Source: an uncultured Bacilli bacterium (GTDB lineage: Bacteria > Bacillota_I > Bacilli_A > RF39 > UBA660). Taken from it: 64,000 nucleotides of DNA. The stretch is from the NCBI GenBank assembly GCA_934095825.1, contig CAKOKQ010000004.1:1-64000 (forward strand), read 5' to 3'. Position numbers and translations under genes: made by a program. The notes beneath the pieces were generated by a model, which was not told the DNA's origin, did no database searches, and worked only from the letters and a program-made list of their open reading frames with translations. The first letter of the stretch is position 1, and each line of letters opens with the position of its first letter. Shown here piece after piece: positions 1 to 9,200 of the stretch.

Positions 1-2
1 AA

Positions 3-101
3 ATATCAAGTGTGGTAAGTGAAAGACTAAATACTCCAGCATTAATTACTGTGGTCAATTTACAATTTCATTCGAATTTGTTAAATAAACTAACGATGTA
101 A
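3..101 (+). CDS. Possible C-terminal end of an upstream gene
   Basis: An open frame runs in from the window edge and ends with TAA at 99-101; its last residues read LLNKLTM. It stops three bases before a good promoter for the next gene, which fits a gene end. Only about 32 codons are visible, so the family cannot be named and the call may be chance. Confidence 0.3.
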   Translation: MSSVVSERLNTPALITVVNLQFHSNLLNKLTM

Positions 102-103
102 TC

Positions 104-132
104 TTGAAAAAAAGAGCAACTTTTATTATACT
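104..132 (+). promoter_or_regulatory. Sigma-A type promoter
   Basis: TTGAAA (104-109), a 17-bp spacer and TATACT (127-132) lie just upstream of the first complete gene and probably drive it together with glyS. Confidence 0.55.
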
Positions 133-162
133 AAATGTTGTTAAGGGTTTAATGGTGATATT

Positions 163-846
163 TTGGATATAGAAGCAGTAAGAGCTTTAACTGGAGATTA
201 TAGTCATATCATTATGAAGAAAGATAATATTAAGTGTTATGGTTATCACAGTTATGGTTATGATTTAAAACAAGTTTTAGATATTGGTTATATTTCAAAA
301 GATAAATTAAATATTGATATAGTAGCTGATTTTTTAAGAAACGATATTGTTTTGTGGCAACCATATTTTAGTAGCAGTGATTTTGATGTTGTTGTTAGAA
401 AAGATGGGAAAACCTTAAGAATAGCAAGGAATTTATTAAGTAGTCTTAATAATAAATATATTGAGCTTTTAAATTTAGCAATCAAAAGAAGTATTATTAA
501 TATTATCAAAACTAGTGATTCTGCCTTAGAGGTTAATCTTAGTAATGACAAAATTACAATAATAGATATAACCACTGGGGAAACTGTTTTAAAAGCGTGG
601 CATTTAGCTGATTTAGATATGTTAGCTATGGTAAATTATTTACTTGATAATACTTTAAAACATACGGATATAAAAATTAATTATAGTTTTGATAAACCAG
701 TTAATGTTAGTATGATGGTGTTTGGAACTTATATTAAATTTAATGGTACCGATGAGATAATGATGCCAATAATTAAAATATGTGCTGATTATAAAGAAAA
801 TTTAAAGAATACTAATTATCATCAATTGAAAATGAAAGGATTTTAA
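163..846 (+). CDS. Unknown 227-residue protein in the glyS operon
   Basis: I do not recognise this family. The protein is soluble, with no signal peptide or membrane segment, mixed alpha/beta and rich in Asn, Ile and Lys. A TTG start is chosen because a GGTGATA ribosome site (154-160), the form used widely in this genome, sits just before it. The stop lies two bases before the glyS ATG, so the two genes are surely co-transcribed and probably translationally coupled. In many Firmicutes recO or era occupies this position, but the sequence does not look like either. Confidence 0.7.
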   Translation: MDIEAVRALTGDYSHIIMKKDNIKCYGYHSYGYDLKQVLDIGYISKDKLNIDIVADFLRNDIVLWQPYFSSSDFDVVVRKDGKTLRIARNLLSSLNNKYIELLNLAIKRSIINIIKTSDSALEVNLSNDKITIIDITTGETVLKAWHLADLDMLAMVNYLLDNTLKHTDIKINYSFDKPVNVSMMVFGTYIKFNGTDEIMMPIIKICADYKENLKNTNYHQLKMKGF

Positions 847-848
847 AT

Positions 849-2234
849 ATGAAAAATAATATGGAAGATATAGTAAATTTTTGTAAACAATATGGGTATA
901 TATTCCCTGGAAGTGAGATTTATGGTGGTCTTGCTAATACATGGGATTTTGGACCTTTAGGAAGAGAATTAAAAGAAAATATTAAAAAATGTTGGTGGAA
1001 GAAATTTATTGTTGAAAATAAATATAATTATGGACTTGATGCCGCAATTTTAATGAATCCTAATGTATGGGTAGCCTCAGGTCATGTTGCTTCTTTTGCT
1101 GATCCTTTAATTGATTGCCGTAAATGTAAGGCTAGAAGTCGCGCGGATAAATTAATTGAAGAATATTTTGCTAAAAATGGCATTAGTGGTAGTGCTGATG
1201 GCTGGAGTAATGAAGAGCTAATGAGCTACATTAAAGAACATCATATTGTATGTCCAAAGTGTGGAGCTTGTGATTTTACCGATATTCGCCAATTTAATTT
1301 ATTGTTTGAAACAAGTCAAGGTGTAACAGAAGATACGAAAAATAAGATTTATTTGCGTGGGGAGACAGCTCAAGGTATATTTGTTAATTTCTTGAATGTT
1401 CAAAGAACAATGCGAGCAAAAGTACCATTTGGTATTGGCCAAATTGGAAAGAGTTTCCGCAATGAAATAACTCCGGGTAACTTTATTTTCCGTGTACGCG
1501 AATTTGAACAAATGGAATTAGAATTTTTCTGTAAACCAGATACTGATTTAGAATGGTTTGGTTTCTATAAATCATATTGTAATAGTTTCTTAAAAGATTT
1601 AGGTATTAAGCCTGAAAATTTAAGAAATCGTGATCATGAGAAACAAGAATTATCATTTTATTCTAAGGCGACAACTGATATTGAATATCATTATCCATTC
1701 GGCTGGGGTGAATTATGGGGAATTGCTGATAGAACTGATTATGATTTATCAACCCATATGGAACATTCCAAGAAAGATTTAAGATATATAGATCCTGAGA
1801 CTAATGAAAGATATTTACCTTATGTTATTGAACCAAGTGTTGGAGTTGAAAGATTATTCTTAGCTGTTTTGTGTGATGCTTACGAACGCCAAGTATTAGA
1901 AGACGGAGCCGAAAGAGAAGTATTACATTTAATTCCTGCTTTAGCGCCATTTAAAGCAACTATTTTGCCTCTTGTTAAAAAAGTTCATGGCAAGAAAGCA
2001 AATGAGATTTATTCTGAACTTTTAAAAGATTTTTATGTATCTTATGATGAGGCAGGAAGTATTGGCAAGCGTTACCGAAGATGTGATGCTATCGGGGTAC
2101 CATTCTGTATAACTGTTGATGATGAAACTATAAACAATGATATTGTAACCGTTCGTAATAGAGATACAATGGAACAAGAAAAAGTTAAAGTAAGCGATTT
2201 GAAAGAATATATTAATCGTGCTATTAAATTTTAA
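849..2234 (+). CDS. glyS: Glycyl-tRNA synthetase (single-chain class II type)
   Basis: Charges tRNA-Gly with glycine in the cytoplasm. The 461-residue chain is the dimeric type found in Thermus, mycoplasmas and many Firmicutes, not the GlyQ/GlyS tetramer. Motif 2 is seen at about residues 203-215 (FRNEITPGNFIFRVREFEQ) and motif 3 at about 330 (GVERLFLA). The insertion domain has two CxxC pairs, CRKC near 93 and CPKC near 136, suggesting a zinc site. The last 100 residues are the anticodon-binding domain. It begins two bases after the preceding gene. Confidence 0.95.
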   Translation: MKNNMEDIVNFCKQYGYIFPGSEIYGGLANTWDFGPLGRELKENIKKCWWKKFIVENKYNYGLDAAILMNPNVWVASGHVASFADPLIDCRKCKARSRADKLIEEYFAKNGISGSADGWSNEELMSYIKEHHIVCPKCGACDFTDIRQFNLLFETSQGVTEDTKNKIYLRGETAQGIFVNFLNVQRTMRAKVPFGIGQIGKSFRNEITPGNFIFRVREFEQMELEFFCKPDTDLEWFGFYKSYCNSFLKDLGIKPENLRNRDHEKQELSFYSKATTDIEYHYPFGWGELWGIADRTDYDLSTHMEHSKKDLRYIDPETNERYLPYVIEPSVGVERLFLAVLCDAYERQVLEDGAEREVLHLIPALAPFKATILPLVKKVHGKKANEIYSELLKDFYVSYDEAGSIGKRYRRCDAIGVPFCITVDDETINNDIVTVRNRDTMEQEKVKVSDLKEYINRAIKF

Positions 2235-2280
2235 AAAAAATTAATTTGTGGTTGCTAAATTAAAAACAATTTGATATTAT

Positions 2281-2335
2281 AAATAAGCACGAAAGTCATA
2301 AAAGAATTGCAAAAAGTGCTTATTTTATGTATAAT
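2281..2335 (+). promoter_or_regulatory. sepF promoter overlapping a 10-bp inverted repeat
   Basis: TTGCAA (2307-2312), a 17-bp spacer and TATAAT (2330-2335) form a near-consensus promoter for sepF-divIVA. It overlaps a perfect inverted repeat, AAATAAGCAC at 2281-2290 with GTGCTTATTT at 2316-2325. The right arm fills the -35/-10 spacer. The repeat could be the glyS terminator (loop 25 nt, weak T-run) or an operator. Confidence 0.6.
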
Positions 2336-2365
2336 TGTTGTTAGATAAAGTAAGGAGATTTAGTT

Positions 2366-2770
2366 ATGGCTTTGAATTTAAAGAAAATGATGGGGTTAGA
2401 TGGTGATGATAATTCTCTTCAAACCGAAGATGAATTTTATACAGCAACAGAAGAAGAAGCAACAGGCAGTAAAAATGGTGGTTCCAAAATGATATTACTT
2501 GAACCACGCGCTTACTCAGAATCTCAACAGATTGCTGACCACTTAAAAAAGAGAAATAGTGTTGTAGTTAACTTAAAAAGAGTAACTTCAGACCAAGCTA
2601 AAAGAATTATCGATTTTTTAAGTGGCTGTATTTATGCCATAGGTGGTACCATGCAAAAAGTTGGTGTTGGTATTTATTTATGTGCACCTAAAAATGTAAA
2701 TGTACAAGGGAAAATCACGGAAGACTCATCAGTTGCTGATGAAGAAGCAGATGAGGAAGTGAAGTGGTAA
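2366..2770 (+). CDS. sepF: Cell division protein SepF
   Basis: SepF binds the C-terminal tail of FtsZ and anchors the Z-ring to the membrane. At 134 residues it has the usual length. An acidic linker covers residues 1-40 and the SepF fold runs from about 43 to 118, with the characteristic [25 protein letters not shown] and [13 protein letters not shown] segments. The ribosome site AAGGAG precedes the ATG. divIVA follows 27 bp later, and the pair forms a small division operon like the ylm cluster of Bacillus, although ylmE and ylmG are absent here. Confidence 0.93.
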   Translation: MALNLKKMMGLDGDDNSLQTEDEFYTATEEEATGSKNGGSKMILLEPRAYSESQQIADHLKKRNSVVVNLKRVTSDQAKRIIDFLSGCIYAIGGTMQKVGVGIYLCAPKNVNVQGKITEDSSVADEEADEEVKW

Positions 2771-2797
2771 TTTAATAAAAATTGAGGTGGGGGTATT

Positions 2798-3250
2798 ATG
2801 CCTAAAGCATTTGGGATATCTTTTTATGGTTACAATAAAAATGAAGTTAATGAATTTATGAACAATGTTACTAATGAATATGAAAGTATGTTGGATAAAT
2901 TAAAGAAAACTAATGAAGAAATGAAAAAACTTCGTGAAGATAATAGTAAGCTTCAAAGCGAATTAGAGCAATATAAAAATATTGAAGGAACTTTAAGGAG
3001 AACTTTGGTTCTTGCGGAGGAATCAAACCAGACCATAAGGAAATCAGCCAATGATGAATCTCAAGTGATATTAGAAGATGCTAAGAAAAACGCCTCAAGA
3101 ATTATTAATGACGCTTTATTAAAAGCCCAAAAAATTCAGGATGATGCGGATAATATAAAAAGAGATACAATTGTTTATCGCAACCGTGTTATGAACATTA
3201 TTAAAGAACAAAAAGAACTGTTAGACAAGTATGATGATATAGAATATTAA
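2798..3250 (+). CDS. divIVA: DivIVA-like polar/septal scaffold
   Basis: A 150-residue coiled-coil protein with the DivIVA N-terminal membrane-targeting region (FYGYNKNEVNEFMNNV, residues 9-24; the family has F-x-GY-x-x-xEVxxFL). Long coiled coils follow at 30-66 and 80-140. DivIVA recognises curved membrane at septa and poles. The extreme N-terminus (MPKAFGISF) is shorter than in Bacillus. A strong GAGGTGGGGG ribosome site precedes the ATG. It follows sepF and lies upstream of sigK. Confidence 0.88.
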   Translation: MPKAFGISFYGYNKNEVNEFMNNVTNEYESMLDKLKKTNEEMKKLREDNSKLQSELEQYKNIEGTLRRTLVLAEESNQTIRKSANDESQVILEDAKKNASRIINDALLKAQKIQDDADNIKRDTIVYRNRVMNIIKEQKELLDKYDDIEY

Positions 3251-3312
3251 ACTTAGTCTTATTGTTACTTAGTTCTTTTTTTTCGGCCTAAAAATATAAT
3301 TTAGTAGGTGAT

Positions 3313-4008
3313 ATGATGTTAAATTTACTGATTAATCTTGTGAAAAGTATAATTTTTTTTACGGGGAGTTATTCCAATACGGTTTTTAAGGATCCCCTAA
3401 GTAGTGAAGAAGAAGAGAAATATATAAAATTAATGCAGCAAGGTAACAAAGAGGCTCGAAATATTTTAATTGAACATAACTTGCGATTAGTAGCTCATAT
3501 TGTAAAAAAATTTAATCCCCCAATTGGGTTAACCGATGATTTAATTAGCATTGGGACCATTGGCTTAATTAAAGGCGTTGATTCTTATCAAAGTGGTAAA
3601 AATATAAAAATTACTACTTATGCGGCCCGTTGTATTGAAAATGAAATATTAATGTATTACCGTTCAGCTCGTAAATTTCAAAATACGGTTTCTTTAGATG
3701 ATTATATTGGAACTGATAAAGAAGGTAATAAAATTAACTTAAAAGATGTTATTAAAGATAAAAGTAAACCTATTGAAGATGAACTCTATTTAAAAGATAA
3801 TATTAATTTATTAAAACAATTTATAACTAAATTAAGTAAAAGAGAACAGGATATTATTATTAAAAGATATGGTCTTAATAATAAAAAAGCGATGACTCAA
3901 AAAGAAATAGCTAAGGAAATGCGGATTTCTAGAAGTTATGTTTCCCGAATTGAAAAGCGCGCTATTAGTAAAATATTAAGAGAATTTATTAAGAAAAATA
4001 AAGGATAA
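3313..4008 (+). CDS. sigK: Late mother-cell sporulation sigma factor SigK (uninterrupted)
   Basis: RNA polymerase sigma factor for late mother-cell genes during endospore formation. The 231 residues follow the SigK/SigE pattern: a hydrophobic pro-sequence (residues 1-20), then region 2 with IEHNLRLVAHIVKKF, DLISIGTIGLIKGVDSY and TTYAARCIENEILMYYR, and region 4 with the helix-turn-helix MTQKEIAKEMRISRSYVSRIEKRA (about 195-218). PLSSEEEEKYIKLM is typical of SigK. The gene is continuous, so there is no skin-type element as in B. subtilis. The start has AGGTGATATG context. SigE is the alternative. Confidence 0.88.
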   Translation: MMLNLLINLVKSIIFFTGSYSNTVFKDPLSSEEEEKYIKLMQQGNKEARNILIEHNLRLVAHIVKKFNPPIGLTDDLISIGTIGLIKGVDSYQSGKNIKITTYAARCIENEILMYYRSARKFQNTVSLDDYIGTDKEGNKINLKDVIKDKSKPIEDELYLKDNINLLKQFITKLSKREQDIIIKRYGLNNKKAMTQKEIAKEMRISRSYVSRIEKRAISKILREFIKKNKG

Positions 4009-4059
4009 TGATAAGGAGCAATAATAAGGATTAAAATAAAAGTATTATTAAAACCTAAG

Positions 4060-4365
4060 TTAGGCCTTCTTTTTAATTAATTTTAAAATATTAGGATTGT
4101 CTATTGAAACGAGATAATTAAAGAGAGCTAAGTCGTTTCCTCGCTTATTGATATTTCTGATACTTTTAATAGAGATAATCATTTTTTGAAATTTAAGATT
4201 TAAATCGTTGCCTTTTTTAGAATAGGATATTAAGGAACCATAATCCTTGTTTAAAATGTTGGTAATAATGGTACTATCCGTCGTTTTTTTAGAAAATCCA
4301 TTATATCTAATGGTATAAAAATTCTTATTAATACTAATTTCAATACAATCTAATTGGTCTTTCAT
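4060..4365 (-). CDS. Unknown 101-residue protein
   Basis: No family recognised. It is small, basic and soluble, ends in a lysine-rich tail (KLIKKKA) and runs against the sigK direction. No clear ribosome site is seen before the ATG, which weakens the call, but no competing frame is present. Its location between sigK and deoD may reflect lineage-specific gene content. Confidence 0.5.
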   Translation of the reverse strand: MKDQLDCIEISINKNFYTIRYNGFSKKTTDSTIITNILNKDYGSLISYSKKGNDLNLKFQKMIISIKSIRNINKRGNDLALFNYLVSIDNPNILKLIKKKA

Positions 4366-4580
4366 AATGAAAATTATTTAATTGTTAAATATTCTTAACA
4401 ACCTAATTAATCCTTTCTTTTATATTTTTGGAAAAATTTTTTGCTTTTTATCTACAACTTATCTATAAAATAGTTTTATAGTTTCCTAGATTACTAGAAA
4501 TTTAAGCTGTTGTAAAGGCCTCTTTCTTAAAAAAATGAAGTTTTTGTAAATTTTTGGTTTTATTATTAGTAAATTTAGGC

Positions 4581-4600
4581 TATAATGTAATCATAGGAGG
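4581..4600 (+). promoter_or_regulatory. deoD -10 box and ribosome site
   Basis: TATAAT (4581-4586) with no clear -35, followed by a consensus AGGAGG ribosome site (4595-4600) eight bases before the deoD ATG. The 4366-4580 stretch upstream is AT-rich and holds nothing else that I recognise. Confidence 0.5.
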
Positions 4601-4608
4601 ATAGAAAA

Positions 4609-5340
4609 ATGAAACCACAAGAAGAGCCTATTCATATTAAAGTAAATGATAAAAAAGATATAGCGCCTTTAGTTTTAATGCCGGGGGACCCTTTGCGAGC
4701 AAAATATATTGCTGAAAAGTTTTTAGAAAATGCTAGACTAGTTACCAGCGTTCGTAATATGTTTGGTTTTACAGGAACTTATAAAGGACATAAAGTAACT
4801 ATTATGGGTAGTGGCATGGGGATGCCTAGTATGAGCATTTATGCTTTTGAATTATTCTATTATTTTAATGTTGAAAAAATAATTCGCATTGGAACTTGCG
4901 GTGTTGTAACAAAAGATATAAATGTTCCTGAATTAATACTTGCGGATAATGTCTTTAGTTTATCTAATTTTGCTTATAATTATGATGGCTATGATAAAAA
5001 TATGGTTTATCCAAGTAAAAAATTAAATGAAAATATAATTGCTACAGCTAGAGAACAAGATAAAAAGCTACATGTTGGAACAATGCTTACATGCGATGCT
5101 TTTGGCCCTTATATCAATATGGATAATGTTTTAAAAAGAATTCCAGAAGATGTAGATCCAATTGCTGAAGAAATGGAAGCTTATGCTCTTGTTCATGTTG
5201 CAAATTCATTTAAGAAAGAGGCTAGTGCTATCGTAACCGCTGTCGATTCTAAGTTTAGTGATGTAGTTTTACCAATTGAAGACCGTGAAAAATCACTTGA
5301 TGACATGATTACTTTAGCGCTTGATGCCATAATAAAATAA
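4609..5340 (+). CDS. deoD: Purine-nucleoside phosphorylase, DeoD type
   Basis: Cleaves purine (deoxy)nucleosides with phosphate to the base and (deoxy)ribose-1-phosphate, a salvage reaction. The 243 residues match the hexameric DeoD/Udp family: the phosphate-binding loop LMPGDPLRAKYIAEKF (about 23-38), MGSGMGMPSMSIYAFEL (about 63-79), RIGTCGVV (about 95) and the ribose-binding EEMEAYAL (about 186-193). Near residue 207, TAVDSKFSD holds the place of the catalytic aspartate. It is a single gene with its own promoter and terminator. Confidence 0.93.
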   Translation: MKPQEEPIHIKVNDKKDIAPLVLMPGDPLRAKYIAEKFLENARLVTSVRNMFGFTGTYKGHKVTIMGSGMGMPSMSIYAFELFYYFNVEKIIRIGTCGVVTKDINVPELILADNVFSLSNFAYNYDGYDKNMVYPSKKLNENIIATAREQDKKLHVGTMLTCDAFGPYINMDNVLKRIPEDVDPIAEEMEAYALVHVANSFKKEASAIVTAVDSKFSDVVLPIEDREKSLDDMITLALDAIIK

Positions 5341-5374
5341 AAAGGGAATGTTGGCGTTGCACCAACTTGGAAAT

Positions 5375-5398
5375 ATAGGTCTTAAGGCCTATTTTTTT
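5375..5398 (+). terminator. Rho-independent terminator after deoD
   Basis: ATAGGTC (5375-5381), loop TTAA, GGCCTAT (5386-5392) and seven T. A smaller GTTGG/CCAAC hairpin lies just upstream at 5350-5366. Confidence 0.85.
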
Positions 5399-5408
5399 AG
5401 GATAAGTT

Positions 5409-6281
5409 ATGTTAAAAGAATTTGAAAATTATTTGAAAAATGTGCGGAAATATAGCATTAATACTGTAAATAGTTATCTTAGTGATATTAATATTTTTTT
5501 AGAATATTTAAAGGAAAGTAAAATAAATTATAAAGATGTTAATCGTGATGTCATTAGGACTTATCTTAAATATTTAGATACGGCTAAATATAAAAGTAGT
5601 AGTATTAATCGTCTTTTAAGTAGTCTTAATGATTATTATAATTACCTAGTAAAAATGAAGTATGTTAAGTATAACTATTTTGAGGATATTAACCGTCCCA
5701 GAAGAGAAAAGAAACTACCTAATTTTATTAATTATGAAGAGTATATGACTTTAATTAAGCAAGCAGAAAAAGAAGAAAATGAATTTTTAAGGGCAAGAAA
5801 TTTACTTTTTCTAGAAATTTTATTTGATACAGGCTTGCGTGTTAGTGAAGCAGTTAATATTAAATTTAGTGATATAAATAAAAGTGAATGTAGTATTAAA
5901 GTTTTGGGTAAAGGAAGCAGAGAGCGCATAGTTTATTTTGGAGAGTATGCACTTAATTATTTGAATGATTATATGGCTATAAGAGCGGGTATTAATAGCC
6001 CAGACAAAAATTATTTGTTTTTAAATAAGAATTATACTAAATTAACGAGAAGGGGCGCTGAATATTTGCTAAACTCAGTAACGAAACAAGCTTTATTAAA
6101 ACAAAAAGTTACTCCCCATACATTAAGACATACTTTTGCTACGGAAATGCTTAATAATGGTTGTGATATTAGAAGCGTTCAAGAATTACTTGGTCATAAG
6201 TCCTTGTCTACGACAGGTATTTACACCCATGTTACTAATGAAGTTGTAAGAACAGAGTATTTAAAAGCGTTTAAACGCTGA
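5409..6281 (+). CDS. xerD: XerC/XerD-family tyrosine recombinase
   Basis: Site-specific recombinase, probably for chromosome dimer resolution at dif. At 290 residues it has the XerC/D length: an N-terminal SAM-like core-binding domain (1-90) and a catalytic domain with Arg in DTGLRVSEA (about 143), Lys in KGSRERIV, the HTLRH box (about 238-242), His in LLGHKSLSTT and the nucleophile Tyr in GIYTHV (about 272). It overlaps the deoD terminator region and is followed by a gap before ppdK. XerD and XerC cannot be told apart from this sequence alone. A role at the inverted repeats found further on is only a possibility. Confidence 0.85.
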   Translation: MLKEFENYLKNVRKYSINTVNSYLSDINIFLEYLKESKINYKDVNRDVIRTYLKYLDTAKYKSSSINRLLSSLNDYYNYLVKMKYVKYNYFEDINRPRREKKLPNFINYEEYMTLIKQAEKEENEFLRARNLLFLEILFDTGLRVSEAVNIKFSDINKSECSIKVLGKGSRERIVYFGEYALNYLNDYMAIRAGINSPDKNYLFLNKNYTKLTRRGAEYLLNSVTKQALLKQKVTPHTLRHTFATEMLNNGCDIRSVQELLGHKSLSTTGIYTHVTNEVVRTEYLKAFKR

Positions 6282-6412
6282 GGCTTATAAAATATAATGA
6301 AAAATAAGATAAAAGTAATTAAAAAAATAAGCATATAAAAAATGACAAAAAAATTAGTAGTAAATTAAGTTAAAAAATGCTATATTTAATTAGAATAGAA
6401 GGAGAGTAAGAA

Positions 6413-9040
6413 ATGAAAAAATTTGTGTACGATTTTAGCGAAGGCACAAAAGATATGAAGGAATTACTTGGGGGTAAGGGTTCCAACTTAGCTAGTATGA
6501 AAAATTTAGGAATGCCAGTTCCTGATGGTTTTATTGTAACGACCGAGGCTTGCAATAAATATTATTTGGAGGGTGAGAAGATTTCTACTGATATTGAAGA
6601 AGAAATTTATCAACATTTAGCTGATTTAGAGAAAAGAACCGGCAAAATTTTAGGAGATGTTAATAACCCCTTACTAGTTTCAGTTAGAAGTGGAGCTAGA
6701 AGCAGTATGCCGGGAATGATGGATACAATCCTAAATTTAGGACTTAATGATGATATCGCCTTATCATTTACGGAAATTACAAACAATAAGCGTTTCGTTT
6801 ATGATTCTTATCGTCGTTTGATTATGATGTTTGCTGATGTCGTTATGGGTAAAGATAAAAGTCTTTTTGAAAAGTATTTAACTAATTATAAAAAAGAACA
6901 TGGTTATATAAATGATACCGATTTAACAGGTGATGATTGGTATAATGTTAGCGAAAAATATAAAGAAATGTATCAAGAATTAACAAATGAAGCATTCCCT
7001 CAAGATGCTAATCGTCAATTAATTATGGCTATTGGAGCCGTATTTAGATCATGGAATAATAAGCGAGCTATATATTATCGAAAGATAAATAATATTCCTG
7101 ATGACTGGGGGACAGCTGTTAATATTCAAACAATGGTTTATGGTAATAAGAATAATAATTCTGGAACTGGTGTTGCCTTTAGTAGAAGTCCAGTAAATGG
7201 TGAATCTAAATTATTTGGAGAATATTTAATAAATGCCCAAGGAGAAGATGTCGTTGCCGGAGTTAGAACTCCCCAAAGCATTGAAACTTTAAAAGATATT
7301 ATGCCAGATGTTTATAATGAATTTGTAAGTATTGCTAAAAAGTTAGAAGATTATTATAAAGATATGCAAGATATGGAATTTACAATTGAAGATGGTAAAC
7401 TTTATATGTTGCAGACGAGAAATGGTAAAAGAACTGGTCTAGCTTCTGTAAATATTGCTACTTCGTTAGTGCGAGAAGGTAAAATTAGCATGGAAGAGGC
7501 TGTTAGAAGAGTAAGTACTGATGATATAACCCAAGCCTTGCATCCAATTTTTAAAGAGGATAGCTTAAAGAAGGCTAAATTAATTGGTCAAGGCCTCGCA
7601 GCAAGCCCAGGGGCTGCCATTGGTGAAATTGTTTTTGAAGCCAGTGTTGCGATAAAAAAAGCTAAAGATGGAGTTAAAACTATTTTAGTTCGTCATGAGA
7701 CAAGTCCAGAAGATATTGAAGGTATGCATTATGCCGAAGGGGTATTAACCATTCGGGGAGGAATGACCTCTCATGCCGCTGTAGTTGCTCGTGGTATGGG
7801 TATATGCTGTGTTAGTGGTTGTAGTAATATGGATATTGCAAGCGATGCTTTAATAACTAGTGATGGTAAAACTCTACATGCGGGGGATATTATTTCTATT
7901 GATGGTTCGACCGGAAATGTTTATGAAGGCAGTTTAGAATTAGAAAGTATTAGTAATAATACTGCTATTAATGAACTTTTAACAATGTGCGACGCTATTA
8001 AGAATTTAGGCGTCAGAGCTAATGCTGATACCAAAAAAGATATGGAGATTGCTAAAAATTTTGGCGCTGAAGGAATTGGACTTGTTAGAACCGAACATAT
8101 GTTCTTTGAAAAGATAAGAATATTCAAATTCCGCCAGATGATTTTGGCTGATGATAAGAAAACGCGTTTACAAGCTTTAGTTTCCTTACTACCTTATCAA
8201 GAAAAAGATTTTGAAGAATTATATCGTCTAAATTCCGGTTTGCCAGTTGTTATTCGTTATTTAGATCCACCTTTACATGAATTCTTACCTAAAGAAGAGA
8301 AAGAAATTGACGAACTTGCTGCTGCTTTAAATACCACCGTGGCAGCATTAAAATTAAAAATCGAATCTTTAAAAGAGTTTAATCCGATGATGGGACATCG
8401 TGGTTCCCGCCTTGATATTACTTATCCAGAAATTGCTGTTATGCAAACTAATGCCGTAATATCCGCTGCTTGTAATGTTAAAAAAGAAGGAATTGAACCA
8501 GTAGTAGAAATTATGTTACCACTTATCATGGATAAAAAAGAATTTATTTATATTAAAGATATTGTAGAAAAAGAAATTAAACGCGTGTTAAAAAAGAAAA
8601 ACATGCAGATAAATTATCAGATTGGGGCGATGATTGAAGTACCAAGAGCCGCTATATTAACTGATGAATTAGCTAGTGTTTGTGATTTCTTCTCTTATGG
8701 TACTAATGATTTAACCCAGTTAACTTTTGGCTTTTCAAGAGATGATGCAGCTAAATTTTTAAAAGATTATTATGCTAAAGATATTTTAAGTCATGATCCT
8801 TTTATGAGTTTAGATACTAATGGTGTTGGAACTTTAGTGAAAATTTCAGCACAAATGGCAAGAAAGGTTAAGAATAATATATCTTTAGGTGTATGCGGTG
8901 AACACGCTGCTGATGAGGCTTCAATTAATTTCTTTGATAAAATTGGTTTATCTTATATTTCAGCCTCAGCATACCGCATACCTGTTGCTAAGTTAGCAGC
9001 AGCAAAAGCAGCTTTAATAAATAAAAAAGAATTAGACTAG
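6413..9040 (+). CDS. ppdK: Pyruvate, phosphate dikinase
   Basis: Interconverts pyruvate, ATP and phosphate with PEP, AMP and pyrophosphate; in fermenting Firmicutes it usually serves glycolysis or gluconeogenesis. The full 875-residue architecture is present: ATP-grasp domain (1-340; SVRSGARSSMPGMMDTIL near 95-112), swivelling phosphohistidine domain with GGMTSHAAVVARGMG (catalytic His about 454) and a C-terminal TIM barrel with GLVRTEHMF and the catalytic Cys in LGVCGEHAAD (about 828). AGGAGAG precedes the ATG. No PpsR-type regulatory kinase is adjacent. It appears monocistronic. Confidence 0.95.
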   Translation: MKKFVYDFSEGTKDMKELLGGKGSNLASMKNLGMPVPDGFIVTTEACNKYYLEGEKISTDIEEEIYQHLADLEKRTGKILGDVNNPLLVSVRSGARSSMPGMMDTILNLGLNDDIALSFTEITNNKRFVYDSYRRLIMMFADVVMGKDKSLFEKYLTNYKKEHGYINDTDLTGDDWYNVSEKYKEMYQELTNEAFPQDANRQLIMAIGAVFRSWNNKRAIYYRKINNIPDDWGTAVNIQTMVYGNKNNNSGTGVAFSRSPVNGESKLFGEYLINAQGEDVVAGVRTPQSIETLKDIMPDVYNEFVSIAKKLEDYYKDMQDMEFTIEDGKLYMLQTRNGKRTGLASVNIATSLVREGKISMEEAVRRVSTDDITQALHPIFKEDSLKKAKLIGQGLAASPGAAIGEIVFEASVAIKKAKDGVKTILVRHETSPEDIEGMHYAEGVLTIRGGMTSHAAVVARGMGICCVSGCSNMDIASDALITSDGKTLHAGDIISIDGSTGNVYEGSLELESISNNTAINELLTMCDAIKNLGVRANADTKKDMEIAKNFGAEGIGLVRTEHMFFEKIRIFKFRQMILADDKKTRLQALVSLLPYQEKDFEELYRLNSGLPVVIRYLDPPLHEFLPKEEKEIDELAAALNTTVAALKLKIESLKEFNPMMGHRGSRLDITYPEIAVMQTNAVISAACNVKKEGIEPVVEIMLPLIMDKKEFIYIKDIVEKEIKRVLKKKNMQINYQIGAMIEVPRAAILTDELASVCDFFSYGTNDLTQLTFGFSRDDAAKFLKDYYAKDILSHDPFMSLDTNGVGTLVKISAQMARKVKNNISLGVCGEHAADEASINFFDKIGLSYISASAYRIPVAKLAAAKAALINKKELD

Positions 9041-9098
9041 TTTAAATTATTTTAAGTATGTTAAAAATCCTAATAATATTAAGTAATAATAAATTTTT

Positions 9099-9147
9099 AG
9101 AAAAAAGTATCATGGGTAAAAATAAAATGCACTGGTACTTTTTTTCT
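9099..9147 (+). terminator. Likely terminator after ppdK
   Basis: AGAAAAAAGTA (9099-9109) is repeated in inverse as TACTTTTTTTCT (9136-9147), giving a long A/T stem that ends in a T-run. The loop is large, so folding is uncertain. Confidence 0.45.
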
Positions 9148-9200
9148 AATTAAAAATATAGTATAATTTCTAGTATAGAGATTAGTAAGGTGGAGAAAAT

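Noticed and set aside
3313..4008. sigK interrupted by a skin-like element
   Set aside because: The reading frame is continuous through regions 2 to 4.
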